DNA of 64,000 bases from Akanthomyces muscarius (lineage: Eukaryota > Ascomycota > Sordariomycetes > Hypocreales > Cordycipitaceae), in NCBI RefSeq assembly GCF_028009165.1, contig NC_079245.1, positions 3,906,001 to 3,970,000 on the forward strand, written 5' to 3'. This document shows positions 36,791 through 49,623 of the stretch, one piece after another. Each line of letters starts with the position of its first letter. Within the stretch, counting starts at the first letter, position 1. A model generated the notes under the pieces. It did no database searches, had not been told where the DNA came from, and was given only the letters and a program-made list of their open reading frames with translations. The position numbers were made by a program, and so were the translations under genes.

Positions 36791-38470
36791 CTATTCCAGC
36801 AAAACATCTTTCCAAGGGTATGGCGCCGCACTCTCCAAATCGCTCATAGGCGTCTCGAAATCCCTAGGAGGAGCCCCCCAATCCCTGCAACCCCTCCCGA
36901 AAAAGCAGTGGCCATTAAGTTCATCAGTTCGCGCCCTGAAATCTATGGCTCGAATATGTTCCCACGGCGTATCCCAAAACACCTCCCTGTCAGGTACCGT
37001 AAAGTCAACGCACAAGGTTGGATACAGAGTCTGGGCCTCTGCGCGGAAGTTTTCCAGTTGCATCTGCGACCCGAAGTCCAGCATGCCTCGCCGGCCGCGC
37101 TGGAGCACGATTGCAATAAAGTATAAGGTCCTAAGAGAAGTACCCTGCTGCTCTACGAGCGTGGCGGCTATGGATGCGCGCACCTTCGTTAGAAGGCCTG
37201 ACAAGTTGTCTCCGCCCTGCGTGGGTAGGTCCAAAACGTAGAACACAGATTTGGGCTGGAAGAGTCCCGACGGCAGCCTCTGGCGCCCGATGTGCACCCA
37301 GTTGTACGCCGCGCTGTCACAAGCGCTCGGCGCACTGAACAAGTATGGCGTCAAAGGTAAATGGCCAGCTGCAGATAGATCGATAGAGGCTGCTGAGGTA
37401 GTGCTGACGTCGTCTGTGTGCTCATTGCTGGTTTTCGCCCTCATTTTCTGAAACCGAGCGTTTACGAGCCATTTCAGGGGCAAGACGCTGGCAGAAGTAA
37501 CATGTACGTGTGCTCGCCTGAGGCTTTTCTCAATCATCCACACCTGCTTGCAGAGTATTGTCATCTCGCGATCTTCGATCTTCGGATACAAATTGCCAGA
37601 CCTCTCACGCACGTCCCCCTCCGATGTACCCTGATGCTGCTGCAGAGACGTGCTAGTGCTGGCGGAAGCTTCGTTTGCTGGTTCCGTATAGAGTTGGGTC
37701 GATGAGTCTTTTTGGACTCGTCGTCTCAGCAAAGCAATGAGAGCAGCCGACTGGGAAGCGTATACCCGAGTTGCCAGCACAGCCGAGTCAAACGCAAACT
37801 CGCGAGAAAGTTTGGACAATGTATCGCTGATTTCTGAAACCATGGAATCGCAATCTCGAGCTTTGCGCAACGACAGCACATCACTTGCTAGAGTTCGTAG
37901 AGCTTTGCGGCTTCGCGTGTCCTGGAGAATTTGACCTTGAAGGCGCAATGATTGACTTCACGTGGCTATTAGACTCAACTCACGCTTCATAAAATAGCGC
38001 ACATGCAATTTCCACAGGAATCATGCTTCTTACCAGGAGTATGCAGTCAACAGAAGGTTCAATGCATTTGTCTGCCGGTCAAGCAACGCCTCCATGTCCG
38101 TTGCGGGTCCGCCATTGAATGCCGTTTTTAATCGCACTAGAAATGTCGGGTCCAATAGCGGTCCATCGTCTTTCGCAAGTCTCTTGCAGTCCTTGTCCAA
38201 CGTCTCGAGAAGTGGCTCGCAGCAAGTGAGGCACGTGCCCATGTCCGTGGTCAGCTGGTGGTGCTTTTCAGCGGCGCCGGCTTTGACCAAGCCGTCAATT
38301 TGATGGAGCGCTGTACGCAGTGCCATAATTTGGAGAAGCAGGCTGTTAAATCGCAAACGTGCCCTGGTATACCGTTTCAATATGTTATTTATATTTTTCG
38401 TGATGTCCAAAGTGAGGCCAATCAGCTTCAAGACACTGACCCCTGCATCAACCACGTTGGCTATGTTCAT
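36791..38470 (-). CDS. Protein with STAND/NACHT-type fungal N-terminal domain
   Basis: Exons 38470-38034 and 37910-36791 (intron 123 nt) give 518 aa. Residues 1-150 form a helical domain (MNIANVVDAGVSVLKLIGLT, RTALHQIDGLVKAG, CEPLLETLDKDCKRL) like the N-terminal regulatory domain that fungal NACHT/ankyrin signal proteins carry before their NTPase. The splice at TAYSC-RKAL was chosen because it restores frame and places the Cys-Arg that relatives have at this point. The rest contains SKLSREFAFDSAVLATRVY, a low-complexity linker and a C-terminal domain with FYVLDLPTQGG and RREMLDFG-like stretches; no Walker motifs or ankyrin repeats were found. It may act in signalling or heterokaryon-type recognition (inference). 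It sits alone between two LTR-like repeats and is not RIP-damaged. Confidence 0.65.
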
Positions 38471-38897
38471 TATGACTGAGTCTTCCGTACTAAATTGAAA
38501 ATGATGAAGCCACTTCTCCTTCATGGCGGTCAAAAAATATACATATTGGCCCATGCACACGTGACAAAGGCATATTCAGTATCGCATCGTTGGTGAATAA
38601 TTGCGCAGAATTTGTTTGTTGGGGTTGCATGTGTTGCGTGGCTGTGGCGGCTCAGCCTTGCCGGGGGAAGCTACGCCGTCTGCAGGTCTTAGTGACAGAA
38701 GAAATCACAGCCAATAAGATGCCGAGATGTAGACCGCTTGATACAAATGGAAAAACGGCGCTTCTAGTTTCCCAGAATGAGACAAATTAGGTTGGGTGCT
38801 CGCACCAGCGCTGTAATCTGCCCCGCCAGTGAAGCCTGAAAAAGTTGTTTACCCCGCTCGGGGTGCAGGCTCGTCCATCAACAATATTCGGGTGAAT
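38471..38897. other. Divergent intergenic region
   Basis: Promoter region for the minus-strand gene at its left and the broken plus-strand gene at its right. No other feature was recognised. Confidence 0.45.
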
Positions 38898-39555
38898 ATG
38901 CGGTTCGAGAGGTTCGGCCAACTACCAGCAGAGCTGAGGCATAAAATATGGAAGCTGACGGCTCCATGTACCGCTTTCCGAATCGATTTTAACCTGCTGA
39001 AATCTGGAAGGGCGATGACCTGCGCCTTTACAGTTACCAGAGTCGCGCAGCATTTTTGCCTGCAAAGAGGCAAAAGAAGAGATAGAAAAAGAGATGGCGA
39101 ATGCGGAAACCTTGACAGGAGTCTGCGATGACATGAGACGAGCCGGCTCAACGACGCTATGGAAAATCACGAGTGCACCCGATATAAGACTGCAGCCAGC
39201 TCACGACAGTCTATTCAGAGGGATCCCAACTAAAGTGCCATTTGAGGCGCTCGCCTTTGCTTACCCTGCCCCCCTTTGCCAAACTACAGTCGCGATAGCT
39301 AACCCTACCCTGAGCCCGTTTAAGACGGGAGACCGATTGAAAGAGGTACCCCGGCAATTATGCGAATATTTCCCGCGTCCGATGGCCGTCACGCTGGTCA
39401 TCCTGACGGAGATGGAAAATAGGATTGCGGCCTTGGACGAAGCCGAATTTTGCGGCACTTATTGGTTTCTGCGGCGCAAGCCTGAGGCTGAGATTTTAGC
39501 CGCTAACATTCCGCTGCTAAACACTGCTACGCTCGAGTTGTCTATGTGTGATTAG
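38898..39555 (+). pseudogene. 2EXR-domain gene, frameshifted
   Basis: The start reads MRFERFGQLPAELRHKIWKL, the hallmark of 2EXR (F-box-like) proteins, many of which are of unknown function in fungal accessory regions. This frame ends at about 39131, while a different frame from about 39030 continues with ESRSIFACKEAKEEIEKEMA and later CEYFPRPMAVTLVILTEMEN to the stop at 39555. No GT-AG intron that joins the two was found, so one indel is the simplest reading. A missed intron remains possible, which is why confidence is moderate. Confidence 0.5.
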
Positions 39556-39855
39556 ATTATCTCTATAGGATGCTATTAGTAGTTATTTTGGAAATGGTAT
39601 AATATTCAAATACTATCACTACTAATAAATTATCGATGACTTTGGGGGCACGGTCGTTGAAAACGCCATATAATTTTAAAGCGCGCTATTAATAATAGGG
39701 GGGCTAAGTTGTAGTAAACCTAAGGGGGCTAGGTCGTAGAGTTTTTAGTAGCTAAAATGTATAAAATAGGAATTAATAAAACGTTAAGTATAGTAGTATA
39801 GCTATTATACCCTAGGGTTTAAGCTTAGCTACTACTCTAGTATTACGTCTAGGAA
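39556..39855. other. AT-rich spacer
   Basis: No gene is seen. It includes two near-repeats of GGGGGCTARGTYGTAG at about 39700 and 39726. Confidence 0.4.
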
Positions 39856-40000
39856 TCACCGTCATTCCTGCTTTTCAGCCAATCACACACGCCTATAACT
39901 CGACCCTATACGCCGCCTATTCTGCCTAGCTGAGGAGTGGGCCCTATTTTCTCCCTCCGCTATCGCCGTCGCCCTCGACCCTAGCCATAGCCCGCTCTAA
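39856..40000 (+). repeat. LTR-like repeat, copy 2
   Basis: It is a direct copy of the segment at 36.4-36.55 kb. It begins abruptly after AT-rich sequence and is followed by more RIP-type DNA, so it could be the 5' LTR of a second relic of the same family. Confidence 0.7.
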
Positions 40001-43000
40001 GCTATAGCTAATCATAATAACCCAATCCCTCAGGACAGGTCCTAAAATACCCTTTTCGGTTAGGGATAGGTCCTAGAATACCCTTTTCGCTTAGGAATAG
40101 GTTATAAAACCGATTTTCTAGCTAGCTATATAGGCATACTAGTAACTAGCTATAGTGTATAGTAGGTCGCTAGTAGGAAGTATAAAGGAGTGAGTGAGCA
40201 AGCAGGCTAAAGTAGGCGAGTAAGCTAGTACGGCCTACTAAACTATCAGCTAGTACTATTCTAAATTAGTAAATTATAGAAATACTCTATTATACCTTAC
40301 TTTATATTCTCTTACTAGATTTATTTTATATAAAACTAGTACGCCTTTCCTATTATAGAGTATATATAAGCTTTAAAGGAACGCCTATTTTGATTTAGTA
40401 GAATTAAAGGTATACTATAAAGTAGCTACTAGCTTAGTTATATATAATTAAAATACTACTATATACACCCTTTTACTATATAACTTTAAGGGAGAGGTTA
40501 TAAAGTAAAGTAGACACCTTTATAAAGTGTTTACTAAATAAAGAAAAGAGAATACTTATACTCTATAAATAGGAAATTATAATAAGAGTCTTATAGCCTT
40601 ACTATATAGGGTAGCTTAAAAGGGAAAGAAGAAAGAGGGAAGGATACTTAATATAAAATAGCTACATTATTTTAGAACCCCTATACTAGCTATATATAGT
40701 AGGAGAACTTAGTAGAGGGTTTTATAATATATATACCTACTATATAGTAAAGGACTAAATATACCTTACCTTATTCTATCTATATTTATCTAAATAGTAT
40801 AACACTAATTACTAGTAGTAGTATAAGGTAGTAATATCTCTCCCTATAGGAAGCTAGCTAGCTATAAGTAGTTAGTCTTTACCTAAATAACTATAAACCC
40901 GCCCTTCTATATGCCCTTTATAGCTTAGCGCTTAAAATAGCTTAGGGCTAAGTGTTATAGTACCTACTAGTTAGGTATAGTATTAATAAGAAAATAAGGG
41001 CGACTATTAATACTATTATTACTAAGCTAGACTTACCTAATCCTATATAACTCCCACCTAGGATAGATAGGTCTCTAGCCTACCTAATCCTTACTATCCT
41101 ATAAGGAGGTATATACTAATACTGCCTGTTTAAGTCCTTTAGCGAGGATATACTACTATAGTATTTAAGGAAGGAGTATCTATTATAAGCGACTAAGAGC
41201 TAAGATAACACTAAAAAGGATATACTATTTTAGACTTAGATTACTAGTAATATATAATAAGTATAGCGGGTTAAGGTGCCGCTATTAGCTACTAGCCCCT
41301 AGACTATTACGCCCCTAACCCTACTATCTAAAGCTATCTATAGCGTTATTAATACGCTATATAAGATAGAGCGCTAATAGAGTGGCGGCTAGCCCGTGGA
41401 TATAGACGGAGTGGTAGGTAGGGGACTACCCCGCCTTAATCTAGAGGAGGAAGCTATTATAAGGACGAACTAAATACGCTATACCTAATAGGACAGGATC
41501 TTCTAGTAGGCAGACCGCTCTATACTAATATAGATATAGTAGCTAGTGTTTATACTAGGCGGCCCTTTACACTTCTATAACGGCTATAGGGGGGGCCTAA
41601 TTATTAGCGTCTAGGACGATAAGAAGAGGCTATGCACTATTATAGGCGCGGTCGACCGCCTATTTAACTAATACGCTAACACTATCCGCCATATAGATAT
41701 AGCCGTACGGCACTAGCTCTAAGGTAGGTATCCTAATAGGCTGTATAAGGCGCCGTTTAAGCTTATAGCCTATACCTACTTAGAGTGCTAGTATAGGCGT
41801 CTTTTTAAGCGCTGTCTATATATATAACTTCGCCTAGCCTAGATACCCGCCTAGACGGCAAAGTAGGTTATAGGGCGCCGTTTCTTACCTATATATAGGC
41901 GCGCCTTAGAGTAGTTATAGTTAGACCTAATATAGTAGGTAATACTAGCTACCTAGTAGAATAGGCCTACTAATTACTACCTACTAGGTTGGTTCCTTAT
42001 AGTTATAGAGCTCCCTTACTGTTAAAGGGCGCTAGCCGCTATAAGATATAATAGATATACTCTTAGTAATAGTAGTGTACTAGATAGCTACCCTAGTATA
42101 TTAGACACTAAGTATAGTCTAGGAAGTGTGTCTAATAAGAGCTCTAGGAGTGAGATAGATATACCCTCTATATATATAATAGCTATACTAAAAGCCTAAA
42201 TAACACTATACTTATATATTAGTGTATATAAGATGAAAGAAGTCTAGTAAGACCCTTAGGTAGACGTAGTCCTCTAGTTCTACTTCTTTATAGTAAGAGA
42301 GACTTTTAATAACGCCACTACTAGCTCTATGCTCCTTATATACTTCGCCGCTACTAGTGGGCTTATAGGCCTAGACAGCTTAATATTTACACGCCTAGCG
42401 TAATATACGATAACTATATCTAGTCTTATTTACTATATCTAGCTAATACTACTAGAAGGGACGCTGCTTTATGTCTTATACGACTATATTAGACTCCTTA
42501 TTAGGCCCCTATAAGGTTAGCTTAAAAGACTATAAAAGGTCTAGGTTAAGAGTATATGTGATAGTAGCTTTTCCTTACTTAGTAAATTTATTAGCCTGCT
42601 TATATATAGCGTAACGCTAAGTAGTACGGACAGGCCGGTTTTCTACTTTATATAGAGCGAAGATAGAGAGGAGATTAGCCTAGATAACAGGTAGTACCTT
42701 ACTATAGAGGGCTTTTATAGTATTTTTCAGAAAGCAGTTAGTAAGGCTATAGAGTAAAGTAGGCAGCTTCTTTACAGCATAGTACCCCCGCCTAAAAAGC
42801 TATAATTATGCTTAGTGGAATAACATGTTATTCTTGTCGGTGATTAGCTAGATTAGTAGGGCGGGCAATCTTATGTCATCTTATTCCTGTTATCTTATTC
42901 TATAAGATAATTAGCTAAAGTGTAAGAAAACCGGGTTAGCCTTCTATAGTGAGCACCCACGCTCTCCTATTCTATTTATTAAGTAAAGTAAGTGAAAAGT

Positions 43001-43780
43001 AGAAAGAATAAGTATAGAGAATAGAGAGAGAAAGTCAGGCTGCTTTACTTATAATAGCGATTATTAGGTGCTAGTCTGTGAGTAATACCGCTTATATATC
43101 GTACCTTAGCTTACTGCCTTTATTTCGTATATACGTAGGAAGCCATACTACCTATATAAGGCAGAGTAGAAAGCGCTTATAATATTCTATGCCTAGTTGA
43201 AGCTAAGAAGCGTAAAAGAGCTAATAATGAGGTGTTATAGAGAAGATAGACCGTTTAATTTAATTTATTAGCTATAGATAAAGTTAGGTTTCCTATATAA
43301 GGTTAAGCTATATAGATAATTATTTAGAGACGAGAAGATAATAAATCGACATATCTAAAGTATATATAAGGAAGAATATATCTAAAGCAGCATAAAGGAG
43401 AGTCGACTATATAGTTAATAGCCTATATAAAACTACTTTTATACGAGGCAGCTTATATACTACTTTTAAGTCTACAATAGTACTAGGGCACTCATAGTAT
43501 ATAATGTAACATGGTAGAGATAGCACCTGTACCTATAGGATAGCTCGATTAAGGCGGCGTTCTATTAACTAAAGAGTAAAGTTTACTGCTAGTAAGACGA
43601 GCTAGAGAAGAAATAGGCGATAGTTATAGTGGATAAGGAAAGAACCGAGTGTGTACTATAGCTTAACAAGTTAGGCCTTATACTATACCTAGCTAGCCTA
43701 AGCGATATAGAAGTTAAGTTATTATACTAAGTACTATAATAGAGATATCTAGTAAATAATAAAGAGGGCGATAAGGATAA
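40001..43780 (+). pseudogene. RIP-damaged subtelomeric gene relic (possibly telomere-linked helicase-associated)
   Basis: This is AT-rich with in-frame TAG/TAA in place of Gln/Trp codons. The best readable stretch is 41.6-42.8 kb on the plus strand, including DDKKRLCTIIGAVDRLFN, RPTNYYLLGWFLIVIELPY, SSLIYYIQLILLEGTLLY and FYFIQSEDREEISLDNRQYL. This pattern recalls the large domain that precedes RecQ-type telomere-linked helicases in filamentous fungi, but no helicase motifs are seen and the match is from memory only. It lies directly next to an interstitial TTAGGG tract, which would suit a gene that once bordered a telomere. The 40.0-40.9 kb part is uninformative. Confidence 0.35.
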
Positions 43781-43796
43781 TTAGGGTTAGGGTTAG
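43781..43796 (+). repeat. Interstitial telomere tract
   Basis: TTAGGGTTAGGGTTAG sits at the sharp border between the AT-rich relic on the left and GC-rich gene DNA on the right. Confidence 0.8.
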
Positions 43797-44604
43797 ATTA
43801 GAGGGCGGTTTGGGGTCGGGTTAGACAGTTAGATAGCAAATAGAAAAAAACTTGGCAGAAAAAAAAGTGAAGTGACTAGCAAGAGTAAGAGCAAGAGGTG
43901 GGAACAGCGAACGGGCGGTAAAGATGCACGCTCTTAAAAGTTGATAGCTGACTGCAGCAGGCTGTAATGGACATTTTGGTCGGCTCTACGAAGATTTTAG
44001 ACTGCAAATCAGTGGTATTCCGGATTGCGCATGCCATCTTCCTGTTAACGTGCGGTAGGATGGAGCAGAAGCAGATCTGACTCGAGACGACGCAGATGTC
44101 AAGCTGCGATACGGCACGGGCCGCAGCGTTACACATCCCGGCTTCTGGCGAGCGCGTTTTCCCCACCGAGGGCAAGGCAGCCAATGCAGACCATGGAAAT
44201 GGATGGTCGGTACCCCTGTCAAAGCCACAGTACCTCCCGTTGGTCGAAATGCTTGGTCGGACCCCTTGTCCATAGCTCAGCCTCGTGTGATTGTGACGGC
44301 CATGTGTAAACAAAGAAGAGATGATCTGTTCAACTGCGACGCGTTATCACACTGCACCCGCTCGTTCTTTTTACGGCGAGTGCACAGGCGCAGAATAGGG
44401 GGTGGAAAGAGACAACAATGGCCAAGCGGTGGTGTCGTCGCACATTCTTTCCTGTCTGCGCCCGGGGGCACTACCCTAGATAAAAGGATGCGGTTGCAAT
44501 AGGACCCAACACAGCCATCTCTATCCTCTCTTGCTATAATAATAACCAAGTTGGAAAATAAAACGTGTATACAGGTACCCAACTACGTGACTTGAAGGAT
44601 TGTC
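43797..44604. other. Upstream region of the large orphan gene
   Basis: GC-richer DNA with no gene recognised. The 145-codon minus-strand frame at 43876-44313 has no domain. A TATA-like GATAAAAG lies near 44478, about 125 bp before the large gene's ATG. Confidence 0.45.
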
Positions 44605-47600
44605 ATGACGCGGCGAAAAGTGAGTCTCACCTCCGAAGAGCAACAACTTCGGCGGGAATTGGAGAGACAGCGGTCATTCCGTCGACGACAAGCCGCTGCA
44701 CAAGCAAGACGAGACCAAACCATTGCCGATGTGGCGCAAGAACCTGCCATCAGCATTATAAACACAGTCGATCATGCTGAAGAGCAGATCAGAGACAACG
44801 CGGCGTCAACACATGCCGGACAAGACAATGTCCCAGACACCGACGATGGTCAACGGCAAGACCAACAAAGCCGTTCGAAGAACGAACTTCAAAAGTCATG
44901 CGAGACATATGGTCTTCATAGTGCTGCTTTGGGCCGCGTTGAAACAACTGACTTGACGAGGCAGAGTCCACCATGTCTGACAGCACCCGAGCAACGATAC
45001 AACCTCCGTGAGCGCAAGAGCCCTACGCCGAACGCCTTCCTCTCAGACCAAACAACGAAAGTCTCAAGAGAGCACGAGAAAACAACGGTGAAGAGCGCAC
45101 CTGTTTGCCTTGCTCTACGGCCTGCTACTGGCAGTGTCTCTATCCCGGATAAGCGAGGTGAAGACGCTCCACCTACACTGTCGGCGACCAAAACATCTTC
45201 CTCCACCCGTCGAGTCCAGCAACACAGGGCCAGGCAGCGCATTACGCGCTGGCAGGAGCACATCGACGAGGCAAACACACCCCAGAGTCAAGTGCGTATC
45301 CTGTCACCCGCTCCGATTGAACCGCCAGTCGAATCGACAAGTGCGACCTTCCCCACAGCGGCCGACCCGCCCGACCCGGGCGATGAGCACACTGCAGAGG
45401 AAGCTAATGGAGCGGACGCCACGCTTGTACGATCGGTGATTGTTGTGTCGACGGGCGAGACCTTTTTTGGTACCACCGCAGAGAATGACGAGGAAGAACG
45501 CGACCACCCGTCCGCCGCCGACGAGACGAAAAACGTGAACGAGACGGTCAGCGACTGCGCGGGTGAGCACCAAGACAACCATTCTGAGCCAGAATGCAGT
45601 GCGAGAGATGAGTCCGGCTTGTTTGTGTCGGATGAGAGTTGGGATCTCAGTGTGGAGGGGTATGTTGGGGACGATTCTACGCCGTGCGTCGAGACTTTGT
45701 CCTCTCCAGACGGACCTCAGCACGCACTACCCACTGAAGCTGGGTCAGCATCATCCGTTGCTCCCCATCCTCTTGATGAGATTGTTGCCGCCATTGAGTC
45801 GGCTGAGTCTACCGCCGGTCGTACCTTTCTCTCACGTCAATCCGATGCCTACCTGCGCATATTCCAAGAGACGCTGTCTGGTCGCTGCGCTTGTATGTAT
45901 CCTCTACATACCAACATATCTGCAGAGCTGACGGAGCATATAGGTCAAGAGCCCCATCAGCAGTCGCCTGATGTAGACCGGGACTGCTTTTCCATACAGG
46001 AAATGACACAGTGGATCCGAGATAGGCTCGAGCCTGCACTGGAACCGCAGCACGAGCGAACCGAGGGTCGACAATGGCAGTCACTTCTTGCCCAACCACC
46101 AGCATCGCTGTCGCTGTCCAAGTCGGAGTGCGACATCCGCATACACGACGTGCGCATCACGAGAGCATGGGATGTGGACAGTATTTGGCTCGGCCCCACA
46201 AGCCTCGCCGCCATCCGGCCTGACAACAACTCATTCCGGCTCTCCTTCAACCCGCCCTATACGCGGTCCATCGCGGGGAATCAGATCATCGCGCCGCATG
46301 GCGTCGACCTGGGCCACACACGACACACGCTGCTCGGTTCGTTCGTCGCCGGCGGCATTCCTATGGACGTGTTTGTCTTTTTCCCCAACACCAACGATGG
46401 CAAGCCGGTAAAGCCACAGCGAGCACGACAGCAACGTGCCGCCAAGTCTCCCTACACCCTGTCGCTCGCGCGCCAGGAGGAACTGGTGAACGGTGCTATC
46501 TTGCCAGCCGTCCAGTCCACGCTACCGGCTTTGTTTCGACAAGAAATGCCTTCCACATTTGCCATCGCCAATGCCAAGTGCAAATCCTATCAGGAGAAAC
46601 CAGCGACGGACCGCTGGTCGGCAGACGACAGCTCTCGTGCCGCCCACTTACGCTACACCGTTCCAGGGCAGTACCTTGGCGAATTTTGGCAGGCCTTCCA
46701 GGCAAGATGCGCTCAAATCAGGATTTCCGTCATAAACGGCGCATCTGCATTTGCCTACTTCCAGAACCCCAAACTGTTATTCCAGGTCCATGACACCAAG
46801 AACAGCTTTGCGCAGCCGACTCTTGGTCAGTCCTTGGACCTTTTTGTGAGCAATGTGATGCGCGCACTCAACCCGATGTTCCTCGACTTCCGGTCCTGCT
46901 GGTTGGATATCGGGCTCCGCGATCTGGCCACGGCGTCCACCACAGAGGGTCGGGACGAAGTCCCCGTCACACTTTTGTGGAAGAAACGATGTCTAGAGAA
47001 ATTTCACGCTGATCTTCGAGACATTTCGCTAGATATGGGGCTCCAGTCCGAGTACTTTCGCACGTACCACCTTCGTGATGCGGCTACCTACGACGCCAAA
47101 GTGCGAAGTGTGGCGGCGCGTGTGCCCCAACCAACCGACCCTGGCCACCCCAGCTGTCCAAAACTAGGTGTCGTCCATGCGAAGGCGTACAACTGTGATA
47201 AAGAACGATTCTCTGTCATTGCCAGTGATTACCGGCCTTTTGCCGCGCCTTCGCTTGCAGCCCTGGCACTGACAGACACCATGATGAAAGATGTTTTCAC
47301 TGCGGGCCATGACCGTGCCAGCGCCATTACCGGGGCGCCACAGAGGCGGAAGCTGGTGGGGGCGTGGGAAGCCAATAAACGCCATCTTGATGCTGTAGCA
47401 GACCACGACGCGCCCACGAACGGGTACGCCGTCCGCAAAGAGATCACGTTTCGGCTTGACGCCATCCTCACGATGCTTCATGGTGGTAAGTTTAACCGAG
47501 GGGAGCAGGACGGGACTTTAGACCACCAAACTGTAGGTGGTGCCTCTTGTACGTCCGTGGGAGATCTTGAGCATAAGCCTTTTTGGGTGTTGCCAACAGC

Positions 47601-49623
47601 AGACGTGAATGACTTTGTCTGCACCATGGCGCGCCGGTTTGTCAAACCACTCGACTATATTTTCGCTAACAGCGGCGAGAAAGACGAGGCATCTTCCCAT
47701 GCCAAGCGGAGCTCACGGTCACTCGTGTGCTTCTATACCGCCGAGCTTTTCCTGCGACTGCTCGTGTCGTCCTTAAATAGCGATAGGGACTACTTCGCCG
47801 ACAAATGGATATGGGAGAACCAATGGCAGTTGAAGCAGATCAAAGATGGACGGCGTGTCCAGTACACACGACGTGGACTCGGCCTACGCGAAACGGTCTG
47901 CGACTTAGGCCTTCTCTGGCTCAGACTAGACCAGCTCGATTGGATGCACGGTCACCTGTCCATTCCGAAGCTGCTGCAATTGTACATACCTCGCAATCCT
48001 CTGCACCCGGAATGGGCAGCCCAGTCTAGTGTCCGGGCTTTTGCGTGTAGTAACGTGTCGGCTGCGTACATCATCGAAGACCTAATGCTCAAAGCAGCAC
48101 ATCTACGCGAACACGACCGAGCCAGCTTACACATAGCCATAACGGACGAAAAAACGGCGGTTCACATTGCAGCGCAGGAGGTGGCAAGAGAATACGGGCT
48201 CCACATGCTGAGCAAGCTGTTGCTGTATTGGCGTAAGGCATTGGAGGAATACGACCAAGTAAAGAACAGCCAAATACGGCGTAAGTATCCCAATGGACCA
48301 AACTCGCTCGCGACAGCTCTCGAGTCCATTCAAACTCCTACTGGGCGCATGGTCACCCCGCATACTATACTGGATATTCTGGACGAGGCGTGGGAGATTC
48401 GGCAGCTCGCAGGGACGCCGGACAGCACACCACACCTCCCTACGGGCCTACCAAACTGGATGGCAAAACGGGCTCCCAAAGAGCAGCTATGGAGCAGAAA
48501 TGTGTTCGACACACTGTTCGAGACGCCGAACAAAGTGACATGGGCCGGGAACGCGTTCCGGGTCTTCTACGAGCGACTACGCGATCTATACAACGCAGCG
48601 CGCCACCCGGACGCGGTCCCATTTGGCAACCTGTTTCGGGACACCATCGGTCGCTACATCACCGTCATGTTCAATCCAGACCGGACGAAAGAGATGAGCG
48701 TAAGCCACGGACGGAGCTGCTGCTATAACCATCTGCCAACATTCTTTCGCATACAATTCTGGGCTCCCCTCATTAACCCATACCGGTACTTAGCGGACAC
48801 GTTCGAGGTACGTAGATGGTCATGAGTAGATTCAGCATTATACTAAGACGCGAACGTCTAGATTAAAAAAACGGCTTTCCCTCTTTCACCGAAGTGGAAA
48901 AGAGCATATCAGGCGCTTCACTATAGAAATGCAGAGCTCGTCCAAAGTTTCCGCGCGGTGCGCGGACTGTCCATAACAACAGGCTGGGTAGCTCGCCAAC
49001 CATTGGATACGGTGGTGCGCCTGGCTGGTGATCTTCAAAGGTGCTTTGCATGTCTCTTGCGGGTGGCCGGACCTCGGCACTTGAGCTTGCCAGGGAGTCC
49101 ACCATCTGGCTTCTGGAACTTCAATGATCCGGATTCGATCGACCTTCAGCTGTGGGAGGTGCCGGTCGAGAGTGGTTCGCCGCATGGGGGGGCGACGCCG
49201 ACCGTGATCCTGCCCACACTACCTGTCCTGAATTTTCTGCGGCACGCCAGCCGAGCTGCCGTTGGTGCCATGCCTCTGCTCACCGAACCGCCGTCTGCCC
49301 AAGCCCGTGGTGAGCTATGCCGTCTCCAAGAATTTGTTAACGTTATTGAGCAGCTCTTTGAGGACCCTTCAGGTAAACGGAGCCTGATTATCACCAAACT
49401 TAGACTCTTAGAAGAAATCAAGAGCATGCATAACGGGTCAGGTGATGATCGGCTACTTTTCGAATTTCTAGACCAAGCAGAAGCACCTCAGACGTATAGA
49501 TATGTTGACGATAGGGCTCTACACGAGGGTGACGAGAGCGCGGACGAAGACGAAGACATAGAGCGCAGCAGTGGGAACAGCACTGCCGGTGCTGAAAGCG
49601 ACAATAGTGACGCAAGTCTATAG
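44605..49623 (+). CDS. 1,654-aa orphan protein
   Basis: A 4.2-kb exon (44605-48807) and a second exon (48862-49623), separated by a 54-nt intron with GTACGT donor and ACTAAG branch site, encode 1,654 aa. Residues 1-40 are basic and helical (RRELERQRSFRRRQAAAQAR), a possible nuclear-localisation or coiled-coil segment. Residues about 40-400 are disordered and acidic (Asp/Glu/Ser-rich). From about 500 the protein is globular: RAWDVDSIWLGPTSLAAIRP, HTLLGSFVAGGIPMDVFVFF, YFADKWIWENQWQL and GLGLRETVCDLGLLWLRLDQ are typical stretches. The C-terminus is again acidic (DESADEDEDIERSS). There is no signal peptide or membrane helix. No domain was recognised, so function is unknown. The frame is intact and GC-rich, unlike the RIP-damaged DNA next to it. 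Size and subtelomeric place suggest an accessory gene. Confidence 0.85.

Noticed and set aside
43781..43796. A true chromosome end
   Set aside because: Under three units, and gene-bearing DNA continues for 20 kb beyond it.
43876..44313. 145-codon minus-strand frame upstream of the large orphan gene
   Set aside because: No domain, and it lies in the probable promoter of that gene.
45288..48533. Many antisense frames across the 4.2-kb exon
   Set aside because: They are GC-rich shadows of the real coding frame.
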